Source of the DNA: Lineus longissimus | Taxonomy: Eukaryota; Nemertea; Pilidiophora; Heteronemertea; Lineidae | Assembly: GCF_910592395.1 (NCBI RefSeq) | Contig: NC_088309.1 | Span: 17,920,599-17,984,598 of the forward strand | Length of the DNA: 64,000 bases | Direction: 5' to 3' | Part shown: positions 46,691 through 58,679 of the stretch, piece by piece | Layout of the letters: each line of letters starts with the position of its first letter | Numbering within the stretch: the first letter of the stretch is position 1 | The notes under the pieces: generated by a model | Databases searched by the model: none | Told to the model about the DNA's origin: nothing | Seen by the model: the letters and a program-made list of their open reading frames with translations, nothing else | Translations under genes and position numbers: made by a program

Positions 46691-46913
46691 TACTCTCAAC
46701 TCGGCTGTGTAAGACCAGATCATATATTTCTTGCCCGCCCATTACAGACAGGTAGGATTACCCAAAATCTCGATTCCAACCAGTGAGGTCTGACGAGAAT
46801 TTTTATAGGTCTACCACCCCTAACCTGGATGAATATCCTTATGAATAAACATCATAAATGTGGTATTGGGTATAGTATTATCAACCTGGTCTTATAGAGC
46901 CGAGTTGAGAGTA
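46691..46913. mobile_element. MITE-like element, 223 bp
   Basis: Ends are inverted copies of TACTCTCAACTCGGCT continuing through GTAAGACCAG (about 27 bp with a few mismatches). No coding capacity. Confidence 0.82.
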
Positions 46914-46968
46914 AATATGCGTGGGTGTGAATACATTCTGCTCGTACGAAATTGCTAGCAGTGCGCAA

Positions 46969-47105
46969 GGAACAGTGAGCAGTGCGTTTGCTATTGGTAT
47001 AGGTGAAACGCCCGTGAAGTTCATCAAAGAGATATTAGGAACAGTGAGCAGTGCGTTTGCTATTGGTATAGGTGAAACGCCCGTAGTTCATCAAAGAGAT
47101 ATTAA
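46969..47105. repeat. 69-bp tandem duplication
   Basis: GGAACAGTGAGCAGTGCGTT through AGAGATATTA occurs twice back to back; the second copy lacks two bases in CCCGTGAAGTTC. It produces a short open frame with an internal repeat, not supported as a gene. Confidence 0.92.
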
Positions 47106-48718
47106 CCGCTTTGTGAATTATACGTCCCCATTCAGAGTTATACGTCCTCATAAGTCCTTTTCATGGGTTTCACATTGGAGTGGAGGATGGACCACTGGCT
47201 GATGACCATTTGATTATGTAAATACATTGTATTGTATGTTTGTAAAGATACATGTACTTTAAATCGTTCAAGAGAGATCAGTGACCAGGTTCATGATTTG
47301 CATGCAAGACGTTAGGCATGATCATTCACATGATATCAGAAAATATTTCACGGCAGACACATGGGACCTGATACCCAAACACCCGTCGCGGCACTTTCTG
47401 CTGGCTATACAGGTATCACGCAGGCTCCACTTCTGATATAACACTAAGCACAGTTCCGATGCCAAGGCTTATAGGTGAATGAATTTTTCTATCAATGCAT
47501 GAGCCTGAACCTTGGCCAGCAAGCTAATCTGGCAGATTCTTCTTCTTTAGATGGATCCACCTTTGATGGTTGTGCTATTTTTAAACACCTTAATATATGC
47601 AGCCATATACTATACCTGCATGATAATCGACAACCTTGAGAATAAAATCCGCATGAGGGGGGTGATGAAAAACGAGGTTCAACATCAAATAAAATGTATA
47701 GGCCTCTACGTGGTACTAATAAACTGATAACTGTCGAAAAAGCAGAACATATTGCCCATTTATGGGGTTATTCATTTATGATAGGCCTATGAGTGAGGGA
47801 CTTCGTGGCTATATAATATCCTCGGTGTCCATCCGGAGATTCAGGGTTTTTTTCATTCGCAATGTATACAATGTTACAAAATGGAAAATCGAGGGGCGGC
47901 GCGTGTTTTACGAGGGTCTCTGTGTGACTAGGAACCATGTAACGTCTAAAAACCATTGAGGCAACATGCATTTCGGCTGGAGTATTCAACATTAACACGG
48001 CGAGTTTCCGCCAATCTCACGAATTCCTACAAATTACGAATTGGTTTTTATCCGAGAAAGAGACCACAAGATCATCTGATCATTGGTTTCTAAGCTGATC
48101 AACGTCCGTTACCATTAGAAGGGTCGCTCGGGATCCAAGTTCGTTCACCAATCCACTGCGTCCGGTGTGTAGCTTTGGGATCAGAGGCTTATCTTCACTT
48201 CGTCAAGTGACAGATTCCAAACCTGACCGTCAGTCATATCGGCATCTTTGAAAAGCCTTCCAATGTTCGAGGACCAATACAGAAAAAAAAACCCGGCAAA
48301 TCTTTCCCATATCATATTATCTGAAAGATTTGACAGAACAACAACTTTAGGAACCTAGAAACTGCGAGGACGAAAATATTCGAAAGAGTATAAGATTATC
48401 CGTCTGCACTTGGCTTCTGCGAGCTCTAAAGACAGGAGTGGCGACGTAACGTATTGAGACATTCTATAGTGCAGGCACTGCGCAGGAGTGTATTCGGTAC
48501 GGGACACGGGCAGTAGGCACCCTGTCACACCAAGATGGGGCAAACGAGCACACTGGGTCGTTCCCCATTGGAATGAACTCATCATACACCTCAATGCCCA
48601 CATAAAAAAAGGTCGTTATGTTCCATATTGATAATAACTATTGTTCGGTACTGTTTATCTGAGAAAACACAGCTGGTTCTAGAATGCGGGTTTTAAGAGC
48701 CGCCGCTGTCGGACAGAT

Positions 48719-48791
48719 GGGGGACTAGCTCAAATGGTAGAGCGCTCGCTTAGCATGTGAGAGGCACCGGGATCGATACCCGGGTTCTCCA
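48719..48791 (+). tRNA. tRNA-Ala-AGC: tRNA-Ala (anticodon AGC)
   Basis: 73 nt folding into a complete cloverleaf: acceptor GGGGGAC/GTTCTCC, anticodon stem CTCGC/GTGAG (one G-T pair) with loop TTAGCAT (AGC at 48752-48754), and T arm CCGGG-ATCGATA-CCCGG. It has the G3:U70 wobble pair, the identity signal for alanyl-tRNA synthetase. The body is close to animal tRNA-Ala-AGC. No encoded CCA; a T-rich Pol III terminator follows at 48797-48801. Single copy in this window, between the two protein genes. Confidence 0.95.
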
Positions 48792-50609
48792 GTTTCCTTT
48801 TTATCCCCCGAATATATACGATTCATTTTTTTGCGTCAGGTATTTTCCTCCTGCATCATTGGGCCTAACGTCAGTTACTAACTTCAGCGTTGACGTTACT
48901 AATTTCAGCGTTACAGTGAATTATCTATCCCAACTATAATGCCAACATAAAAGGGGGCGTAGCCTGCACGGCCCGCCGTGGGCCAAATTCAAAACGCTAT
49001 CGTCTGTGACAACATTTCGGGGAACGAGTGAAAAAGAAATAGGGGGATTACATCAACAAAAAAGTTTCCACAAAAATAGTTACACGTTTAGCAGGTACAC
49101 TGACTTTTATCATGAAAATATCATCTGATGAGAACATCCTATACTAACACCGGTGAAATTAATTTAGTTCACCGACTGGCTCACAGGTGGCCAAATTCTG
49201 CTCCATCCAGTGCTGCCGCCTATGATACAAATGATCAACTAAATTTGTTTTCAGTTAAGGTCAGTTCACCAGATTTTCTGGTGAAGTCCATATTTCTGGT
49301 TCTGGAGCAACAATTTTTTTGCCGAGAGTGGGAACTTTAGTTTTTTTATTTGTAAGCACATCACTTATATCACGATCATAGGGTTTGTATGTATATACTC
49401 TGCCCCCGAAATGTTGTCACGAATTATTTTGAATTTGTCCCATTCGGGGGCTAGATTCTCCGGCCCTGCACCCAGGGATGGAGAAGCAAATTTAATATTA
49501 ACGCCTGATATCCCCAGGATGGGTCTATAATGACGGCGATACACGGATGTATGGTGTGTGACATTAATCTGCTTAGCAAAAAAATCTTTGAGAGTTATTT
49601 TCTAAGCTGCTAAACTAATTTGGGTAAACCATTCCAATGTAAGACCGTTGAAATCTTTCTCTCACAGTTTACCTTGACAGTTTACATGATGGTATGCATA
49701 TACATAAGACGTTAATTCTCAGTCGAACACTGACAAGCCTGATAAATAATCAATCGTGTGATACATATATATGTACCAATTCGCATCGATTTCTTTGCCC
49801 TAGTTACGTTATGTTGTGATTTCTCTGAGCGAGCAGGGCTTGTGTTGAAAGAAAGAGGACAAATTATCTGAGGTGAGTGTAGACTGGTATACTTCCGGTA
49901 AGTGGACCACGAACACATCCGAGGTCGTCTTAATTGTTCCCGCCTTTCCCGCCGACATAGTCGTTTAAATTTTTGATCATGTCGGCAAGACAGTTCCTTT
50001 GTAGTTAATAACTGTATGATTACCAGCCAGAAGTACTTACTATACATACAGTCAAGAATAAATAAAGACGAGTCTTGATAGTTTAAACATTTGCCGCATG
50101 GAGTTGTCGTATAAGGTGATAATTTGATGAGTCTTTGAAGTTTGGTCTTTGAGTGAAAGTGAGGACATATTCGGGTGCATGATTCTTCTCACGAACACAA
50201 AACTCGGGAACGGAACTCATGTTTGTTACTTTTATAAGCACCATCACCTCTCACGGACTAACCTCGGTGAATTAAGTCCGAGGCGCGGTTTTCCAGACAC
50301 TAGAGAGACAAGATAAGTGTTCAGATGTCCATTTGTCGTCGCTGTAGGAGAAAATGCCCATTCTATCCCACATCCATAGCGAATGCGTCTGGCAGGCCCA
50401 TTCCTAACAGCTGTCTCAGATCGGAAGTATAGGCCTAAGCGACTTTTCTAGCTTCATAGCTGTTACCTTATGTATTCTTACACCGATAATGTCACTAGAT
50501 AGCCCTCTAATTACAGAAAACCACCAATTAGTTTAGATGTACACATGTAATCTTTTAGGGCCGGAAATAAAACAGTAAAGGCAAAGACGTTGTACTAGAA
50601 TCAACCAAG
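48792..50609. other. Intergenic region and SAXO upstream flank
   Basis: No gene recognised. The promoter for SAXO exon 1L is expected near its right end. Confidence 0.5.
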
Positions 50610-50950
50610 ATGCCGGTGCCGGAGGAAACTAACTACACCAGACTACCGGGTACTGCCATGTCGGTGATGTCGTCGAGAATTAGTTCCAAACAGGCGAGCC
50701 CGATGTCCCTGTCACCTCTTGCGTCTCAGGGGGAAGTTGATGGAAATGCGGTTGTGTCGCTGAAGCCGACGACAGGATCTGGACAGTTCCCGGTAACAAC
50801 TGTTTTTGCGAAGGTGTCGAGTGTCCCTGCAAAGACGGTTGCTGCAAATAAAAGCATGAGGAAACGAATGTCCCACCCCGGAATGTGGTTACCAGAGTTA
50901 AAGGGACCGACTGAGAGTGTTCGCACACCTACCAGGAGTTTCACAAGCGG
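50610..50950 (+). CDS. SAXO: SAXO alternative first exon 1L (Ser/Thr-rich, cysteine-free leader)
   Basis: ATG in context AAGATGC; 113 codons plus GG, donor AGCGG|GTAAGT in phase 2, the same phase as exon 1S. The leader is Ser/Thr/Pro-rich with a basic patch (KSMRKRMS) and ends TRSFTSG. It has no Cys, so it would replace the family's Cys-rich head. The start could be this ATG or one of the internal Met codons. I do not recognise the segment in known SAXO proteins. Confidence 0.75.
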
Positions 50951-53900
50951 GTAAGTAATACTGAGTAACAGTAAAACGCCATTACTAGGGAAGCAAATCT
51001 CGTTAGGGGCATCCTGGCAGCCCAATGCACTTGCCAATTAGTGCCCCCTTTTGTCACATAGGCCTACAGATCTGGTCACCGCTATTGTAACATAGAATTT
51101 GGGAATTTACTGGGTAAATCAGGAGGTGATGATGTTGTCCTCCACCTTGTCTCGTTAGCCTGGTCAGCCTGGTCTCGTCTTTTCCACCTCATCGACGTAC
51201 CCCGCTGAACACAGTATATATAAGCGGAGCCAGTGACTATTGAGCCTCTAGTTGTCACTGACCTGTGATTGCTGCCATCTGTTGAAAATAAAATTAACTA
51301 ACTGCGGCCATTTATGTGGTACAGTCTATATTATTTTATAGGGGCGAGAGGTTGCATTGGAGGGTATCAAAATTGGACAAGTAGGATAATTTCACATCTT
51401 TCTAAACTTTCAGAGTTGCATATAAATACTGAAATACAAAAAATAGTGATGTTGCCTTAACCATTCAAAACAAATATATATAGTTGATTGGCACCTGATA
51501 CCTATCACACCTCCGACATTCTGTCTGTTGCCATAAACATTTCTGCTTGACAACCCTGGAAGTTGTGTATGACAACCAAATCCACAGTCTTCATCAAGTC
51601 GTGAATTAGTCGGCCAGAATCTGCTTCTCAGCAGAGTTACATCATAGGAGGATCAAGAATAAGCTAGAAAAATGACAAAGCTTTGTATTTGTCAGATATG
51701 TAAATGTGGGTGAGTTGAATAATGTGTTTTTTTCAGGCAAAACGGATCTGTTTTGTTCACTTCCTGTCAAAAGGATTTTGTGAAAATGGAAGTGCACTGC
51801 TCAATGCATACGGTGTTGTGTACATGCAGCATGATGGTACATATTACATTCATTGTACTTGACCATGTTGACTGCCAATGCCACTGCCAGCAGTCCCTGT
51901 GTCCCCCTCATAATCTCCTGCTCCCTGATTTCACCGGCCTATGACTTTGTCATCTTTTTAAATTTTGGTTAAATTTCCTGGTAGGCTAGGTTACGTGACG
52001 TCGTTTGTTTCTGTTTTGACGGTATGACGACTGACGTGCAGCGCCAGCGGGGGTCTGTTGACTGTTGTTGGCACGGCATGTTTCAAAGAGAAAGCAATTG
52101 TGTCCACAACCCACATATCCCACGTGTCAGTATTCAAGTTGCGTTCACAGAATATGTTTCTGTCAGTGTCATCATTCTAAGTCGTAAGATGAATGCCCCG
52201 CCAGTGCTGAATTATAGGTTGTTGTGGCTTCTGCATTCCCTACGCAACCCCTAGTTGGATTTGCATACACTATAGGCTATTGTACCATTGTATTGTATGT
52301 CTCCAACATCGTCGCGATAAACATTGCACAAATTGTTAGTCTGCAGCACACACTACAGCCCGATAAGGCGATACTTAAAGGACAAGAAATACTTGTACCT
52401 GCTAGTGCTAGTGCTAACTGCTATATTGTGCTTGATAAAGTCCTGTGGGTAAACAAATGTATTTCTATCGAAGGTAAGATGCGTTACAAAATTTAGAACA
52501 TTTTTGATCATCAATGCAGTTTTACTATTGCCCGAATTCTGTTAAATTTGGAGGACAGATGACAGTGACTCTTGTATAGACAATGCATTGCCATGGCATG
52601 GTTAGTTCCAAAATGTTGGATATGGCGCATATCTTATTGGGATGAAACTCTTCAGATCGATGGTTTTCCAAGACATGTCAGTTGAGATACTGGTACTCTT
52701 AACCCTGGCTTGCCCATGATCTCTGGAGTCAGACTCTAGATTTACTCACAATAGAATAACTGATTGAATGAATGAATTATATGGAGTTGTTGATCGCCCT
52801 AACAAAATCAACTATGTAGTTCTAAAACTATGCTAATATTACCAGAGTTAGTTTGAAAGAATCAATGGTAATGTTTACAGAATGAGTTGTTGTTACATTA
52901 TGGTTTGTTATTTCTGATCAAACAGTAAAGTTTGATTTAATCTCAAAGAACAAAGCTGATCCCATGCCCTTTTTAATTTTGTTGACGTCCAAAATAATTC
53001 CATAGTACTTGTTTTCTTATAAAAACATACAATATAATGAGTATAAAGACGCTTGCATCTGGTATGAAAACAATGGAGTGATTGAACGAATACCTGAGGT
53101 ACTTCCCTTCAAAGTTCAATCGCTACATCAAAAGGACTTTATTGTAATATAAAATTCCTCACTCAATTTTGCAATAAATTGAGCGGTCAATAAAGCTTGT
53201 GCTATACAAATGTATGAGCAGATTAGGCTAGCTAGCTACAGTAGAACCTCTCTAGACTCTATTGAGGACACGCTTGGGAGTGACATATGCTGTCCTGACT
53301 GGAGAGGTGTCCTGATTGTAAATTGTATAGAAAAAGACCAATTTTGGACTGGAATTACCGTCCTGAAAACAGAGACAGTCCTGCTTTAAGGAGTGTGTGT
53401 AAAGGGAGGTTCCACGGGCACTGTGATTCTTTTGTGTTATTTTACACTTACAGTCAAATATATGCGTTAAAATAAATGTTTGGTAACTGTTTGTCATTTC
53501 AGGCGGCATCATTGCCCCCATCAACCACACAACATCCTTGGGAAGGGAGATAAACCGTGTCGGATCACAGAATACAATAACAAATATCAGCCACATCCTT
53601 TAGAGAAAGTAGAAAGTTTCAAACCTCAGGCCCAAGCGGCCCAAAGCACAGGACCTCTTGATGATAAGACGACGCATAGGTGAGTGAGGTGATTCAGATA
53701 GTTAACAAGTGCATGAACCCTTTTTTTTAAAGGAAATATTTCCATCGGACCAAATTTATTGATGTTGAGGGAAATATGAACTAAATGATCCTCATCAAAG
53801 AAGCAATTGGCAAGCAGCTTTCTAGAGATGCTCCGACAAAAGGGAAGGCCAGCAATTGAAAAATAAACCATGAAAAATGGCTTCGTTGGATGATCATGCT

Positions 53901-56900
53901 AAAGTAGCAAATATATAAAATATGAAACTATCATGTTCTAGTTTCTGACAAGAATAAAAAGAATCGGTTGGTTTTTGTTTAGACGGCGATTTGTATTTCA
54001 CTGCGAAATTCTCATTCAACTTTTCATCAAGATAAATTTTCTACCAAGAAACTTATTATACCCAGTAATAGAAAAATTAATTCTCTATTTTTAAGGGTGG
54101 ACTATATTCCACATCCGGTTCACAAGCCAGCACTACATGAAGGGGACCCGTACGTAACGCCCGATGGACACTTCGACCATCTAACGTCATATACCAAAGA
54201 TTATCCAGGTACGTAAAAAAAGAAATGATCTCATAGTCATAATTCCTTCGCTATGAGTATGACTCTAAAGTCCATTTTGCTGCATTATTAAACTAACGTA
54301 TGAAAAAATACAAGTCGTAGGTTTTGATATTTTCCAGCAAGATATGACCCGCTTTATTTCTTGCCTGATGCAAATATCTTGGCTCTACTCTCCCAAGAGA
54401 ATCCCCTCAATCCATTGCTCATTGCTGCGAATATTGGGGTCAAATCTTAAGCCAAAGTAGGAAAGGCATGTTGTCAATAGGGACCAAGTACCTGTGATTT
54501 TATTATTGGTTTCCCAATCTACTAGATAGTAAATGCAGTTGCTAGCAGTGACTTTCACACCGTTGTTGAGCATGTTGTGATGTAGAGTTGTACTGTGTCT
54601 TTCACACGTGCATGTGTTTCACACAAAACAGGTGGTAAAATGTGTCACGAGGTCTGTCATAGTAGGAGTAGAAGTTAAAGTCGATCTAACGCATCGATCA
54701 AGTAGTTTAGACGGTAATTGACCGAGCGTTTCACTAAACAGGCAAACTGCTATTGATTTAACTGAAAGCCAACTTGACTTGAGTCATTTTGAGCTACTTA
54801 TGTACGGTATACAAGCTTGTGAGAGTAAATTTTTACAAATATCCAGAGTTATCGAGAAACTGTCCAATGAAACAGTCATATCATCATATCATGATTACCG
54901 GCGTCGTAACCCTATTGGATTTTTGCCGGAGGTATGGAGTCCACTATAGGCTACTGTCCACCTATGTGGGATCTTTTACTTGCCCTGGCATAGACACTCA
55001 GGTACAAGGGACCACGGCTTTTAGTCTCATCCGACAGACCCTCGAGTATTTCATACGTTAATGTACGTGTTGTGAAGAGCCAGGAATTTTAGTTCCTTGA
55101 AAGCCACGCCGGTTCATCCAGAAATACAATCCTGGGTTCTCCCCGGGATCGAACCCGGGCCCTATTGCGTGGTAGTCAGCAGTGTTAACCACATAGTCTA
55201 TGAGGCTCCATAGCCTAGTGAAAGATTATTGAAAAGGTTAGTTTGAATGATGGGTTTAATAACTTTAATTGATTCCTGAGATTGAACTTTAAAATATCCC
55301 ACACAAGAATCAGAGGAATCAATAACTATACATTACATGTGTGGAGGAACAGAAAGCTGGAGATGTATGTGTTGCCATGGCATCAGTAAACAAGGGTATC
55401 CATTGGCAGGTGATTCACTGATCAGACAAGTCAAACAGTGTCATACAATATTGAGTGATGTGGTCTCAAATCAATAACCGGTATTTTGTCTGAATAGGCA
55501 TGCAATTATGAATATTGGATTTGGAATGATGATATTAGGGAAAGGCTTACACTTCCATCCCAGTATTGGCACTGAAAATTTACAATCATTTGACCTCAAT
55601 TTATACTCTACACATGGAAAGATAAGGCATAGCAAGGCTGTCAATGCTTGGTGTAGGCATTTTCAAAGAACAGCATGACCTGTTCTTTCAATAGATCAGT
55701 GATATTCAGTCATTCAGCAATGTCACATATGATTTTATTCATTTATTGTTGGCACACACTATGCCCTTCAGGCGGTCAAACATGTTTATGAATGTGTATT
55801 TAGTATGATTTTAAAAAAACTCTGTGGTATTATCCAAATAGTCTTTTCTCCAGGAAGAAAACATGACATGCAAAAAGACGACGTCATTATTTCATGCATG
55901 CTTTCAGGCTACTTTGGCTTTGCATCAGTTTGATTCAGTATTTTTTATTTGGTAATAGTGGTAATGGGTAAAATAAAAGATTACTATGAAACTGCTGACC
56001 AGAAAAATAGGCATTTTGATTACAGTGGATTTGGACACCTTTCTACCTTGTAATTTCAGTGGCCAAAATTTGAAGTATTGTGTGTCTTTGATTTTGATCT
56101 TTGCTACATTTCTCCACGAGAAAGAGCACATTTAGGGCTTTCTGGCATAGTCTTTCACTGCAATCAAAACCAAGCCGTTATAATTTTGTTCTGATCTCTC
56201 TTCTCCCATTTCTCTTTCTAGTGAAGGAAGGTCAGCGGGCAGTCATGAAACCCCGCGATGACTCGCGAAGGGATGCAGGGCGATTTGAGGGAGAACCAAC
56301 TTACAAATGTAAGTAGTGAAATCTGTCTGGTTGGGTTTACGTCAATATTTAGATTTTCGCGAGTAGGCCTATATTATATAAATGTTGATTTTTGAAACAG
56401 AGACTGTCAGTGTGTCTCCATTTTGTTACCCAAATGACGATCATAGAGATAAAAGATGTGATAGTGTTGTGGTTCGCCACACTGTACAATATATTGTGCC
56501 ATCTGGTCAGAGATTAGATTTACTTGCCAATAATCATCAGTGTTCACACAATTACTGGTACCAAGCAAGTTCAGGAATCAATGCTATAAAGTAAATAGGT
56601 TTGTTTGTGGCTTATCTTCTCATTTCTCTTTTCCAGCTGATTACCGTAAGTGGCAAATCAAACCTACCTCCATCTCCTATCACGGTCCAGCCTGGCATCC
56701 ACCACAGGGAAAGTTTGCCGGTAAGACAAGCTATTATGATAATTACATTCGTCACAACCAAGGCCCGAGGGAGACGCTGAGGCCAGCGGAGAATGCTAAG
56801 CATTCAGACGGTCCATTCGACGACCACACTTGCTACAAGGATGACTACATCAGGCATCCAATGGAATTGCGTGAAAGGAGAGCCAAGGAGGCGTACAATC

Positions 56901-57628
56901 CCAACAAAGCTCCTCTCGACGGCTTGACGACGTTTAAGAGGGACTTCACCCCAAAAGATGCCCGGCCAGTGGAGAGTATGAAACCAGCTGGCAATGCTTA
57001 CATTTCAGATGCCCCTTTCGAGGGCAAAACAACCCACAAGTCTGATTATACTCAGTGGCAATTGGACAAACCTTACCATCATGCCGCAGACCCTTATACA
57101 AAACCCCCGGGTGATATCGACTTCCGAACAACCCATAACGTCGTCTTTACTCCCAAAGAAATGACGAAACGTGGCTACATCCGCCCTCAATCTCGTGGCA
57201 GGGCACCTGGCGAATTTGATGGCAATACTAACTACAAACAAGATTTCGTCAAGTGGCCTATCGATCGTCAACGTGCTTTGGTTCAGGAGAGACCGTACGT
57301 GTCGAAAGGTAAATTCGAAGGTCTGCCAACCTACAAGGCTCACTATATCAGACACCCTGCTGCCAATACTTTGAGCTGCAGGCCCGATGTGAATGCTATG
57401 CATTCAGGTGACCCATTCGATGACCACACTATGTACAGGTCTGAGTACGTCCCCAAAATTATCGAGCCATGCCCAGCCAATCCCGCTCTTCTCAACAATT
57501 CGGGGCGCTTTGCGTTTGTGGAACAAACTGCGGGTCACAAATGGTATGCACCAGCAAGTGAGACTATCACTGAGCTCCGAAGACCCCAGAACAACTCGCA
57601 AACACTGCAGCCCTTAGAAGTGGCATAA
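50610..57628 (+). CDS. SAXO: SAXO / FAM154 gene, stabilizer of axonemal microtubules (gene-level span)
   Basis: SAXO proteins bind and stabilise microtubules of cilia, flagella and centrioles, some as proteins inside axonemal doublets. The exons join with matching phases: 1S (51672-51709) or 1L (50610-50950), then 2, 3, 4, 5. The 1S route gives 468 residues (human SAXO1 is about 474); the 1L route gives 569. The body has twelve repeats of the Mn type (F-[DE]-G-x-T-x-Y-K-x-D-[YF]-x-x-x-P), one each across the joins of exons 2/3, 3/4 and 4/5, and a terminal GHKWYAPA module. Orthology to SAXO1 versus SAXO2 is not resolved. Confidence 0.93.
51150..51300 (+). promoter_or_regulatory. TATA-like and poly(A)-like cassette upstream of SAXO exon 1S
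   Basis: TATATATAAGC near 51213 is followed within 75 bp by AAAATAAAA. It may be the promoter region of the exon 1S transcript (460 bp above its ATG) or the core of an old solo LTR. Clear LTR ends and target duplication were not seen. Confidence 0.3.
51672..51709 (+). CDS. SAXO: SAXO alternative first exon 1S (canonical Cys-rich N-terminus)
   Basis: Only 38 bp: MTKLCICQICKC plus the first two bases of a Gly codon, donor TGTGG|GTGAGT. Joined to exon 2 it reads CICQICKCGRHHCPH, the diagnostic N-terminal cysteine motif of SAXO1/2, reported as important for microtubule and centriole association. Easily missed by gene finders because of its length. Confidence 0.93.
51710..53502 (+). other. SAXO intron 1
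   Basis: Carries a MITE at 53237-53425; otherwise nothing recognised. The 552-bp stretch 53680-54095 plus its flanks (intron 2) holds nothing recognised. Confidence 0.55.
53237..53425. mobile_element. MITE of the ACAGTAGAACCTCTCT family
   Basis: Starts TACAGTAGAACCTCTCTAGA; the right end has inverted GGAGGTTCCACGGGCACTGTG. Internal GGTGTCCTGATT is shared with the 62035 copy. Confidence 0.75.
53503..53679 (+). CDS. SAXO: SAXO exon 2
   Basis: Acceptor GTCATTTCAG, donor CATAG|GTGAGT, 177 bp, phase 2 to 2. Encodes (G)RHHCPHQPHNILGKGDKP through ESFKPQ and LDDKTTHR. RHHCPH completes the Cys motif; the end starts the first Mn module. Confidence 0.95.
54096..54208 (+). CDS. SAXO: SAXO exon 3
   Basis: Acceptor TTTTTAAG, donor TCCAG|GTACGT, 113 bp, phase 2 to 1. 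Encodes VDYIPHPVHKP through FDHLTSYTKDYP: the end of Mn module 1 and most of module 2. Confidence 0.94.
54209..56221 (+). other. SAXO intron 3
   Basis: Contains a tRNA-derived SINE fragment at 55134-55209. Nothing else recognised. Confidence 0.55.
55134..55209 (-). mobile_element. tRNA-derived SINE fragment or degenerate tRNA
   Basis: On the minus strand it has a T-arm CCCGGG-TTCGAT-CCCGGG with Pol III B-box and an A-box-like TAGACTATGTGG at the right distance. The acceptor ends GGAGCCT and GAGAACC do not pair, so it is not a working tRNA. The body downstream is not identified. Confidence 0.5.
56222..56308 (+). CDS. SAXO: SAXO exon 4
   Basis: Acceptor CTTTCTAG, donor AAAT|GTAAGT, 87 bp, phase 1 to 1. 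Encodes KEGQRAVMKPRDDSRRDAGR then FEGEPTYK, the start of Mn module 3. Confidence 0.93.
56637..57628 (+). CDS. SAXO: SAXO last exon 5 (Mn modules 3-12)
   Basis: Acceptor CTTTTCCAG, then 992 bp to TAA. Holds most of the microtubule-binding repeats, for example FAGKTSYYDNYIRHN, FDDHTCYKDDYIRHP, LDGLTTFKRDF, FEGKTTHKSDY, FDGNTNYKQDFVKWP, FEGLPTYKAHYIRHP and FDDHTMYRSEYVPK. It ends with GHKWYAPASE and a short polar tail. One module (DFRTTHNVVFTPKE) is shortened. Open sequence upstream of 56637 is intron. Confidence 0.97.
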
Positions 57629-57687
57629 GCCATGTTGTTAGTGTTAGCAATTTTTTTATTAAATATGCCATTAAAACGTTTTATAAC

Positions 57688-57693
57688 AATAAA
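57688..57693 (+). terminator. SAXO: Poly(A) signal AATAAA of SAXO
   Basis: AATAAA 60 bp after the stop codon gives a short 3' UTR. Further AATAAA motifs lie downstream (for example near 60424 and 60833), so longer 3' UTRs are possible. Confidence 0.6.
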
Positions 57694-58633
57694 GGTCCAA
57701 AAGACATAAGCATATTGGGACAGCTAGTTTTACTTGTTGTTAAGTGTTCTCATAGAAGGTAATCCAGATAATTTTGGCAGGATTTATTCCCTTCTCTTTT
57801 ATTAGGGAGGATGATCACAAGGGTAATTCACTAGTTGGTTAAAGCACGGTTATTTCTTATGAAATCAGCAGATGAAGTGCCATGACAATTTTTGTTTTTG
57901 CGATAAGAACTTTTGAAAATATCCTTTGAAAAACTGTCTTGCTGAATCAAGTATGGGTCTACGCTTCTATCAAGAATGATTAAAGACTAGTCTTTATCAA
58001 TTCTTTCTTTAAGCCATCCAGTCCTTTCCAATATTCTGCTGTTTTAGTGTGTGACTCCATTCTCTAGTAGTTTCCTGTATGTAACTATCACTACATGTTG
58101 CGATTGCTGGTATTTATTCAACAATCCTTTGGAAGGCTGAAGGTTTGTTGACTCCAAGGGATGCAGTGGTACCTCAGTCAAAGCATCTGGATGGGTGAGA
58201 ACTGGTGACAAACAAACTTGTTTAGTTTTCCGAATAGAGAATCGGGTCTTTAGTATCTACAACTACCTTTCTAACATTCCATTATTGATTGAACCAAGCT
58301 TTGAATTAACGGTCTGCTGCACTCCTTTGATACCAGACTTCAATCAAAAATCCCTTAAGTTAAAATCGAAATGTCATGAATGTAATATAAATGAAGAGAA
58401 AGGAAATGAGAGAATATTTTGGTCCCTTTGCGGAGTTGGTGTACATCATATACATGTAAAATATGTTGTCACTTGTCACGATTTACATGTCACAAATCAC
58501 ATGTCACAAGTATGTTCATCAATTGACTCAGGCTTGAAAACATAAGTGACATTGCGAATCTTAAATCTTATGTTGCCTGCCATTGGAAATGACGTTTTGT
58601 TCTTTAAGTGACACATGACAGTATGAAATCCCA

Positions 58634-58679
58634 ATGTAAACCCCTATGTAAATTCCTATGTAAATCCCTATGTAAACCC
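58634..58679. repeat. 12-bp tandem repeat, ~4 copies
   Basis: Unit ATGTAAATCCCT with minor variation. Confidence 0.85.

Larger units (their letters stand above)
44757..48718. other. 5' flank of tropomyosin exon 1a and intergenic region
   Basis: The 5' UTR and promoter of the long isoforms must lie just above 44756; no TATA box recognised. Further up lie a 223-bp MITE (46691) and a 69-bp duplication (46969). No coding gene. Confidence 0.5.

Noticed and set aside
46921-47202. A 93-codon plus-strand frame with an internal repeat.
   Set aside because: No ATG at its start, explained by the 69-bp tandem duplication, no family motif.
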